Part shown: positions 54,722 to 60,440 of the stretch, one piece after another
Layout of the letters: the number at the start of each line of letters is the position of its first letter
Numbering within the stretch: position 1 is the first letter of the stretch
Origin: Paludibacteraceae bacterium
GTDB taxonomy: Bacteria; Bacteroidota; Bacteroidia; Bacteroidales; Paludibacteraceae
Assembly: GCA_024399835.1 (NCBI GenBank)
Contig: JAKSNK010000007.1
Location: 21,540 to 85,539, forward strand
DNA: 64,000 bases
Direction: 5' to 3'
The notes under the pieces: generated by a model
Database searches by the model: none
Seen by the model: the letters and a program-made list of their open reading frames with translations, nothing else
Told to the model about the DNA's origin: nothing
Translations under genes and position numbers: made by a program

Positions 54722-54810
54722 TTTTTGTGGTGCCTATTTAGGTACTCTTTCGACACCGACGATGTATCGTCTTTTTGTCGAAAAGAGACCGATATAGGCA
54801 CTTGTGATTC
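54712..54810. repeat. Long-hairpin element D, copy 1
   Basis: Framed by CTTTGTCCTTTTTGTG and CTTGTGATT. Within it GTGCCTAT (54730-54737) pairs with ATAGGCAC (54794-54801), CTCTTTCGACA pairs with TGTCGAAAAGAG, and GACGAT pairs with ATCGTC at the tip. Members with different stems but the same framing ends are at 54955-55077 and 59945-60062. Confidence 0.8.
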
Positions 54811-54818
54811 AAAGACTT

Positions 54819-54934
54819 CCCCCGATTCACCAACTCACCGATTCACCGATTAAACTCTGTTCGTACCACCCAACTCTCTCCAACCCCTCAGCGTTAGTGC
54901 GAGCTTATTATTTATTGTTTATTATTTATTATTT
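54819..54934. repeat. Repeat block A, copy 2
   Basis: Nearly identical to 54471-54594 from GATTAAACTCTGTTCG onward; differs in the number and order of the GATTCACC/AACTCACC units. Confidence 0.85.
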
Positions 54935-54954
54935 GTCTCCACCCCACCTCCCTT

Positions 54955-55077
54955 TGTCCCCTTTGTCCTTTTGTGTCGTCTTGTTTGGGGTTGTTTTACC
55001 GCCTCGCGACGGGTCGCGTTTTGCGGTAAAAACTACCCGACAAGACATTGTGATTTTAAAATTGTGCGCTTGTGATT
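54955..55077. repeat. Long-hairpin element D, copy 2
   Basis: CTTTGTCCTTTTGTG at the start and CTTGTGATT at the end, with TTTTACCGC (54994-55002) pairing perfectly with GCGGTAAAA (55023-55031) and CGCGAC-GG-GTCGCG at the tip. About 90% like 59945-60062. Confidence 0.85.
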
Positions 55078-55150
55078 GAAAGAAAAAACCACAAAAAACC
55101 TTCCGATTTGCCATGTTTCTGCAAAAAAAACGCATTTTTTTTACAAAATA

Positions 55151-55182
55151 TTTGGTCATATCAAATTTTTGTTGTACCTTTG
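55151..55182 (+). promoter_or_regulatory. Bacteroidota-type promoter for tRNA-Glu and rpsT
   Basis: TTTG at 55151-55154, 20 nt, TACCTTTG at 55175-55182. The transcript would have a leader of about 270 nt before the tRNA. Confidence 0.82.
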
Positions 55183-55244
55183 CATGCTTTTTCCCACGGG
55201 AGAGCACATGATCTTTGATTTTAACATCAATCACTATCAATCAT

Positions 55245-55396
55245 CCCAATACACAACTTGTTGTGGCTCGGAGAGGAGTGAGAGATTAATATCAACCCAA
55301 CACACAACTTGTTGTGGATTGGAGAGGAGCAAGAGATCTTTAATTTAAGATTTAGCCCGAGGCGCAACTTGTTGTGACTCGGAGAGCGGAGGAGCA
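55245..55396 (+). repeat. Three leader repeats with CACAAC-TT-GTTGTG hairpins
   Basis: Three copies, spaced 50-57 nt, of a unit with ACAACTTGTTGTGG/A then CGGAGAGGAG-type purines. Each can form the CACAAC-TT-GTTGTG stem (imperfect in copy 3). They lie between the promoter at 55151-55182 and tRNA-Glu. A frame from ATG 55208 to 55348 would encode 46 aa with two TTCCGxERSxR repeats; I do not call it a gene. Confidence 0.75.
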
Positions 55397-55459
55397 TATC
55401 GCTTGTTGATTAAGCGAAGCGGCAATCAACCGTTGCGATTATGCATCCGAACGCGACAA

Positions 55460-55531
55460 GGCGGGTTCGTATATCGGTTAGTACGTCAGATTTTCATTCT
55501 AAAAAGAGGAGTTCGACTCTCCTACCCGCTA
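55460..55531 (+). tRNA. tRNA-Glu (anticodon TTC) with a mismatch in the anticodon stem
   Basis: Acceptor GGCGGGT/ACCCGCT (G1-T72 at the end), D stem GTA/TAC, anticodon loop TTTTCAT (anticodon TTC), T arm AGGAG-TTCGACT-CTCCT, discriminator A at 55531, no CCA encoded. The anticodon stem TCAGA/TCTAA has a C28-A42 mismatch. It lies about 85 bp ahead of rpsT. Confidence 0.88.
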
Positions 55532-55616
55532 CTAAATACCGACCTTCCTCAAAAGGTAACACATTTGTTCAACACAACGATTGATTTCGTATCGTCGTTA
55601 AATCGCTAAGTAAAAA

Positions 55617-55871
55617 ATGGCAAATCACAAATCATCTTTGAAGCGTATCCGCCAAACGGCAACGCGCAAAGCACACAATCATTACTATGCCAAGACGGCT
55701 CGCAACGCTGTGCGTGACCTTCGTGCCACCACTGCTAAAGCTGATGCTATGGCTATGATGCCTAAAGTGGCTTCTATGTTGGATAAACTCGCTAAGCGTC
55801 ACATTATCCATCGTAACAAAGCTGCTAACCTCAAATCAGGTTTGGCAATTTACATCAATAAGCTGGCTTAA
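55617..55871 (+). CDS. rpsT: 30S ribosomal protein S20
   Basis: 84-aa 16S rRNA-binding protein with the usual [13 protein letters not shown] start and [17 protein letters not shown] end; entirely helical and basic. Same transcript as tRNA-Glu and followed by a strong terminator. Confidence 0.97.
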   Translation: MANHKSSLKRIRQTATRKAHNHYYAKTARNAVRDLRATTAKADAMAMMPKVASMLDKLAKRHIIHRNKAANLKSGLAIYINKLA

Positions 55872-55891
55872 TCAAACCTACTTATATGTGC

Positions 55892-55917
55892 AAGGGGCTG
55901 CCTAACGGTAGCCCCTT
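55892..55917 (+). terminator. Terminator hairpin after rpsT
   Basis: AAGGGGCTGCC-TAAC-GGTAGCCCCTT, 11-bp stem with one wobble pair. Only a short T-rich tail follows, so read-through is possible. Confidence 0.8.
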
Positions 55918-55958
55918 ATTAAATGATACTGTCAACTATCAACTATCAACTAACTAAT

Positions 55959-57464
55959 ATGTCACTACCTATCATGTCGGCTGACGAAGCCGCAAAAATG
56001 GTCTTCAATGGTGCTATCTGTGGTATGGGGGGCTTTACTCCTGCAGGCGCACCTAAAGATGTTCCTACTGCTATTGCCAAGATGGCAGAAGCCCTTCATG
56101 CAGAGGGCAAAGAGTTCAAAATCGGCATTTATACAGGTGCCTCTACAGGCGATTCGTGCGACGGTGCTTTGGCTCGCGCACATGCCATTCAGTTCCGCAC
56201 GCCCTATCAGGGCAATAAGGACCTGCGTACCGAACTCAACGCACAGGGTGCCCACTATTTCGATATGCACCTCAGCGAGTTGGCGCAGGATATCCGCTAT
56301 GGTTTTTTGCCGAAGCCGGATTTCGCTATTATTGAGGCGTGCGACATCGTGGAGAAGGGCGACAAGGTCGAGATTGTGCCTACGGCTGGCGTAGGTAATA
56401 TGCTCACTTTCTGCGAGTTGGCAGACCGTATTATTGTTGAGTGGAATGCTGCTATGCCTGCTACCATGCGTGGTATGCACGACTTGTACGAACCGGCTGA
56501 TCCTCCTCAACGCCGCGAGATTCCTGTCTATCATCCTTCCGACCGTATAGGTGCGGATTGCATTACCGTGCCGGCTTCGCGCCTGGCTGCCGTGGTGCAT
56601 ACCAACCGCCCCAACGAGGTGGGCAAGTTCACTCCGCTGGACGAAACGACTCAGCAAATCGGTAATAATGTCGCTAAGTTCCTTGAGGATGAGATGCACG
56701 CAGGACGCATACCTGCTTCTTTCCTGCCTATCCAGTCAGGTGTGGGCAATGTGGCTAATGCTGTGTTGGGCGCGCTGGGTGAGAATAAGAACATCCCTGC
56801 TTTTGAGATGTACACCGAGGTTATTCAGGACTCTGTGGTTGGACTGATGAAGGAGGGTCGTATCAAGTTTGCTTCCGGGTGTTCTTTGACTATTGGTGCG
56901 GATAAGTTGCAGGATATTATTGACCACATGGATTTCTTCAAGGATAAGATTGTTCTTCGTCCGCAGGAGATTTCTAATAATCCCGAGTTGGCACGCCGTA
57001 TGGGTTTGATTACTATCAATACGGCTCTTGAGGCGGATATTTTCGGTAATATCAATTCCACGCATGTCTGTGGTACTAAGATGATGAACGGTATAGGGGG
57101 TTCGGGTGATTTCACGCGTAATGCGTATATTTCCATTTATACTACGCCTTCTACGGCTAAGGGTGGCTGTATTTCGGCATTTGTGCCGATGGTTAGCCAT
57201 TTGGACCATAGTGAACATAGTGTTAAGATTATCATTACGGAGCATGGTATAGCCGATTTGCGGGGTAAGAGTCCTATCCAGCGTGCTCATGAGATTATTG
57301 AGCATTGTGTTGATCCGTCTTATCGTCCGTTGTTGAATGAATATTTGGAGATGTCGAAGACGGCGCACACGCCACATACATTGTCTTGTGCTTTGGCTAT
57401 GCACGAGGAGTTTCTCAAGTCTGGTGATATGCGTAATACCAACTGGGCGAACTACCGACGCTAA
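55959..57464 (+). CDS. Acetyl-CoA hydrolase/transferase family CoA transferase
   Basis: 501-aa class I CoA transferase (succinate/acetate or butyryl type). ICGMGGFTPAGAPKDVP near the N-terminus, VGNMLTFCELADRIIVEWN, catalytic Glu in FEMYTEVIQDSVVGL, the GIGGSGDF loop, and FVPMVSHLDH and VKIIITEHGIADLRGKSP. Links acetate or propionate formation to succinyl-CoA in many Bacteroidales. ATG 55959 is preferred; the 12-codon extension to 55923 is read from an ACTATCAACTATCAAC repeat. No promoter fits in the 41 bp after the rpsT terminator. Confidence 0.92.
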   Translation: MSLPIMSADEAAKMVFNGAICGMGGFTPAGAPKDVPTAIAKMAEALHAEGKEFKIGIYTGASTGDSCDGALARAHAIQFRTPYQGNKDLRTELNAQGAHYFDMHLSELAQDIRYGFLPKPDFAIIEACDIVEKGDKVEIVPTAGVGNMLTFCELADRIIVEWNAAMPATMRGMHDLYEPADPPQRREIPVYHPSDRIGADCITVPASRLAAVVHTNRPNEVGKFTPLDETTQQIGNNVAKFLEDEMHAGRIPASFLPIQSGVGNVANAVLGALGENKNIPAFEMYTEVIQDSVVGLMKEGRIKFASGCSLTIGADKLQDIIDHMDFFKDKIVLRPQEISNNPELARRMGLITINTALEADIFGNINSTHVCGTKMMNGIGGSGDFTRNAYISIYTTPSTAKGGCISAFVPMVSHLDHSEHSVKIIITEHGIADLRGKSPIQRAHEIIEHCVDPSYRPLLNEYLEMSKTAHTPHTLSCALAMHEEFLKSGDMRNTNWANYRR

Positions 57465-57545
57465 TTGTTTTTAGTCGTTTTCAATTGTTTTTAGTCGTTT
57501 TCAATTGTTTTCTGATTGTATTTCAATTGTTCTCCAATTGTATCA
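57463..57545. repeat. 20-bp tandem repeat overlapping the CoA transferase stop
   Basis: AATTGTTTTTAGTCGTTTTC at 57463-57482 and 57483-57502, then two decayed units beginning AATTGTTTTCTGATTG and AATTGTTCTCCAATTG. The first unit starts inside the stop codon. Confidence 0.85.
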
Positions 57546-57548
57546 AGA

Positions 57549-57586
57549 AAAACCCTTCCCACTACCATGGAAAGGGTTTTCTTTTT
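57549..57586 (+). terminator. Terminator after the CoA transferase gene
   Basis: AAAACCCTT and AAGGGTTTT form a 9-bp stem around a loop with a further CC/GG pair, followed by CTTTTT. Confidence 0.8.
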
Positions 57587-57588
57587 CC

Positions 57589-57922
57589 CCTTTGTTATGT
57601 CCTTTTTCAGGCGATTTTATCGCCGTGTCCCTAGTTCCCTAGTATAGCGCCAGCGACCTAGTTCCCTAGTCTCTTTGTGCCTTTTTTTCCCCCCCCCCTC
57701 TTCACCGATTCTATTTAGATTTTCTTTTAGATTTTCATCAGATTTCTCGGAGCACCGCTCCGAATAAAACATAGATTTCGTCCCCATATTTTTGGCTGAG
57801 ATTTTCAATTGGATTTTAAAATCTTACTAAAAATCTTTGCTTAAAATCGGGTTGACGATACTTTTCTTTATTTCGCTTCGCTCAGAAATCAAAAAAAATC
57901 TTTATTGAAAAATCAGTTCCCC
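57589..57922. repeat. Repeat blocks B+C, copy 1 (334 bp)
   Basis: Block B (CCTTTGTTATGTCC...), a T7-C10 homopolymer pair at about 57682-57698, then block C with CGGAGC-ACC-GCTCCG hairpin and TTTTGGCTGAGATTTTC. Repeated almost exactly at 59558-59895 in the same orientation; the two copies flank the ATPase gene. No coding function seen. Confidence 0.88.
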
Positions 57923-57985
57923 CCCACCTCACCACCTCACCATTTCCCCATATATGCAATTTTTTTGCGTTTTTTTGCCAAAATA

Positions 57986-58017
57986 TTTGCTCAATTCAAT
58001 TTTTTATCGTACCTTTG
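57986..58017 (+). promoter_or_regulatory. Bacteroidota-type promoter for the ATPase gene
   Basis: TTTG at 57986-57989, 20 nt, TACCTTTG at 58010-58017; leader of about 65 nt. Confidence 0.82.
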
Positions 58018-58037
58018 CCATCTGATTAACAATATAT

Positions 58038-58073
58038 TTAGTATTTCCTAATAAAAATATTAGGTATATCTAA
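58038..58073 (+). promoter_or_regulatory. 36-bp dyad in the ATPase leader
   Basis: TTAG ... CCTAATA-AAAA-TATTAGG ... CTAA: a perfect 7-bp inner stem with outer TTAG/CTAA in register (12 of 16 arm positions match). Placed just downstream of the promoter, 16 nt before the ATG. Could be an operator or an mRNA hairpin over the start. Confidence 0.6.
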
Positions 58074-58089
58074 TAAAATTTATTTTCTT

Positions 58090-59268
58090 ATGCAAAGACC
58101 TGTCATTCAGCAGATTCGGGAGCGTATTAACGAGCCGAGACACTTTATTCAAGTGCTTTATGGACCACGGCAAGTGGGAAAAACAACCTTAATAACGCAA
58201 ATTTTGGAGCATTCTTCTATGCCTCATTTATTTGTAACGGCAGAGGAGCAGGTAGGGGTTGATAGGGTTTGGTTACGCGGTATATGGTCGCGGGCTCGTC
58301 AGATGCAACGGGAAGTTGCCTCGGATTTCCTGCTGGTGATAGATGAGGTGCAGAAGATTGCCAATTGGAGTGAAACGGTCAAGTTGGAATGGGATACGGA
58401 TACTTATCAACATCTGCCTATTAAGGTTGTTTTGTTGGGTTCTTCATCCATTTTGATTCAAAAAGGACTTTCTGAGTCATTAGCCGGCAGGTTTGAGACT
58501 ATCTATATCTCGCATTGGTCATACGCGGAGATGAAGGAGGCATTTGGTTGGTCGCTTAACCAATACCTGTGGTTTGGTGGCTATCCGGGTACGGGAGATT
58601 TGATTAAGGACGAGCAGCGGTGGCAGCATTATGTTACTCAGTCGTTGATAGACACTACGCTTACCAAGGATGTTCTTATGCTCACTCGTGTAGATAAACC
58701 TGCATTATTACGCAGGTTGTTTACGATAGGTTGTGCTTATTCTGCTCAGATAGTGGCGCTTAATAAGATTCAGGGTGAATTGCAAGAGCGGGGTAATTTG
58801 ACTACATTGAGCAATTATTTATCTTTGCTTTCGTCTGCCGGACTTTTATGTGGGTTGGAGAAGTATGCGGGGAATGTATTGCATCAGCGTGCGTCTAAGC
58901 CCAAGTTTCAAGTCTATAATAATGCGTTGATGAATGTCCAGCGTGCCATGAGTATTGATATTGCGGAGCAGGATCATGCCCTTTGGGGTAGAGTGGTAGA
59001 GTCGGCAGTTGGGGTGCATTTGTTGAATGCTTCTGTGATGGGGGGCTATCGTGTTTATTATTGGAATGAGAATTCCAAAGAAGTTGATTTTGTGTTGGTT
59101 CGTGGGGATAAGGTGGTTGCGTTAGAGGTTAAATCCGGTACAGATTCTATTAATAATGGTATGTCTGCATTTGATAAGTTGTATCATCCGCAAGCCATAT
59201 ATATTATAGGAACGGATGGCATTCCTCTTCAGGACTTTTTCCTTATGAATCCGTCCGACTTGTTTTAA
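58090..59268 (+). CDS. AAA-14/DUF4143 ATPase
   Basis: 392 aa. Walker A LYGPRQVGKTT (P-loop 25-32), Walker B FLLVIDE (80-86), sensor LLGSSSILIQKGLSESLAGRF, then a helical middle and a DUF4143 domain ending in a PD-(D/E)xK-like motif EVDFVLVRGDKVVALEVKSG (about 336-356). Such proteins are widespread, often in variable regions and in uneven copy number, and their role is not settled; some act in toxin-antitoxin or defence contexts. It has its own promoter and dyad, and sits alone between two 334-bp direct repeats. Confidence 0.92.
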   Translation: MQRPVIQQIRERINEPRHFIQVLYGPRQVGKTTLITQILEHSSMPHLFVTAEEQVGVDRVWLRGIWSRARQMQREVASDFLLVIDEVQKIANWSETVKLEWDTDTYQHLPIKVVLLGSSSILIQKGLSESLAGRFETIYISHWSYAEMKEAFGWSLNQYLWFGGYPGTGDLIKDEQRWQHYVTQSLIDTTLTKDVLMLTRVDKPALLRRLFTIGCAYSAQIVALNKIQGELQERGNLTTLSNYLSLLSSAGLLCGLEKYAGNVLHQRASKPKFQVYNNALMNVQRAMSIDIAEQDHALWGRVVESAVGVHLLNASVMGGYRVYYWNENSKEVDFVLVRGDKVVALEVKSGTDSINNGMSAFDKLYHPQAIYIIGTDGIPLQDFFLMNPSDLF

Positions 59269-59282
59269 TTATTCCCCTCTTC

Positions 59283-59413
59283 GCTTCACCGATTCACCAA
59301 CTCACCGATTCCCCGATTAACCACTATTCTCTCCTCTGTTCGTACCCCCCAACTCTCTCCAACCCCTCATCGTTAGTGCGAGCTTATTATTTATTATTTG
59401 TTATTTATTATTT
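59283..59413. repeat. Repeat block A, copy 3
   Basis: Same block as 54471-54594, with an extra ATTAACCACTATTCTCTC segment shared with copy 4. Confidence 0.85.
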
Positions 59414-59420
59414 AGTCAGT

Positions 59421-59547
59421 TCCCCGATTCACCAGTTCACCGATTCCCCGATTAACCACTATTCTCTCCTCTGTTCGTACCACAGAACTCTTATCTTTCC
59501 TCAGCGTTTGTGCGAGCTTATTATTTATTGTTTATTATTCATTATTT
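59421..59547. repeat. Repeat block A, copy 4
   Basis: Adjacent to copy 3; GATTAACCACTATTCTCTC then CTCTGTTCGTACCAC and TGTGCGAGCTTATTATT. Confidence 0.85.
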
Positions 59548-59557
59548 ATCCCCCCCT

Positions 59558-59895
59558 CCTTTGTTATGTCCTTTTTCAGGCGATTTTATCGCCGTTGTCT
59601 CTAGTTTCCTAGTATAGCGCCAGCGACCTAGTTCCCTAGTCTCTTTGTGCTCTTTTTTTCCCCCCCCCCCGCTTCACCGATTCTATTTAGATTTTCTTTT
59701 AGATTTTCATCAGATTTCTCGGAGCACCGCTCCGAATAAAACATAGATTTCGTCCCCATATTTTTGGCTGAGATTTTCAATTGGATTTTAAAATCTTACT
59801 AAAAATCCTTGCCTAAAATCGGGTTGACGATACTTTTCTTTATTTCGCTTCGCTCAGAAATCAAAAAAAAATCTTTATTGAAAAATCAGTTCCCC
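59558..59895. repeat. Repeat blocks B+C, copy 2 (338 bp)
   Basis: Direct copy of 57589-57922 with few differences; the homopolymer pair here is T7-C11 or longer (about 59653-59670). Confidence 0.88.
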
Positions 59896-59944
59896 TCTTC
59901 GCTTCACCGCTTCACCAACTCACCAGTTCACCATCCCTTGTATT

Positions 59945-60062
59945 CTTTGTCCTTTTGTAGTGTCTTTTTCGGGGTTGTTTTGCCGCCTCGCGACGGGTCG
60001 CGCTTTGCGGTAAAAACACCCGACAAGACATTGTGATTTAACAAATGTATCCGCTTGTGATT
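59945..60062. repeat. Long-hairpin element D, copy 3
   Basis: CTTTGTCCTTTTGT ... GCCGCCTCGCGACGGGTCGC ... GCGGTAAAAAC ... CTTGTGATT. Close relative of 54955-55077. Confidence 0.85.
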
Positions 60063-60084
60063 TACCGCTTCACCGCTTCCCCGC

Positions 60085-60235
60085 TTCACCCTTCCTTCGG
60101 TTTGCTCTTCCCCCTATGGGGGAAGTCGGATAGGGGCTTTTGGGGTCCCCGACACGCCTGCGTGGTGGGGAGAGGAGGAGCAACCGAGCGCTCTAATTTG
60201 CGTGCAAATTCATTTGAGCGAGGTTTGCTCCGACG
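60085..60235. other. Cluster of intergenic hairpins
   Basis: CTTCCCCC-TAT-GGGGGAAG near 60108, TCCCC...GGGGA enclosing CACG/CGTG near 60145-60171, AATTTGC-GT-GCAAATT near 60196-60211 set inside an imperfect GAGCAA/TTGCTC stem. No gene seen between 59269 and 60440. Confidence 0.6.
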
Positions 60236-60263
60236 AAAACATGCTTTATAACATAAAAAAAAA

Positions 60264-60295
60264 TTTGCACAAGTCATTAAAAAGCAGTACCTTTG
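60264..60295 (+). promoter_or_regulatory. Bacteroidota-type promoter for the surface protein
   Basis: TTTG at 60264-60267, 20 nt, TACCTTTG at 60288-60295; leader of about 140 nt to ATG 60441. Confidence 0.82.
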
Positions 60296-60440
60296 CAGTC
60301 TCAAACGAGAAAAACGCTCTTTTTGCACCCTTTTTTGGGGTGTTTGTTGATACGCTTTTTCTTGTTGGAGGTGCCTCGCGCATATATATGTTACTGCTGA
60401 AAGGAACAAAAAATCAACTAATTTAATAAAATTATACATT

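Noticed and set aside
55076-55348. 90-codon open frame before tRNA-Glu
   Set aside because: It spans the promoter at 55151-55182. Only the part from ATG 55208 could be translated, and its TTCCGxERS repeats are explained by the DNA repeats of the leader.
55245-55396. Possible CRISPR array
   Set aside because: Only three diverged units, no constant spacer length, no cas genes; repeats are part of a tRNA leader.
57617-57808. 63-codon minus-strand frame in repeat B/C
   Set aside because: It lies wholly in the duplicated block and depends on poly-C and hairpin sequence; the second copy does not preserve a convincing frame.
57589-60062. Insertion sequence or phage origin for the repeat blocks
   Set aside because: No transposase, integrase or terminal target duplications were found; the blocks are better described as dispersed repeats of unknown origin.
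60202-60426. 74-codon open frame before the surface-protein gene
   Set aside because: It overlaps hairpins and the promoter at 60264-60295 and does not resemble a protein family.
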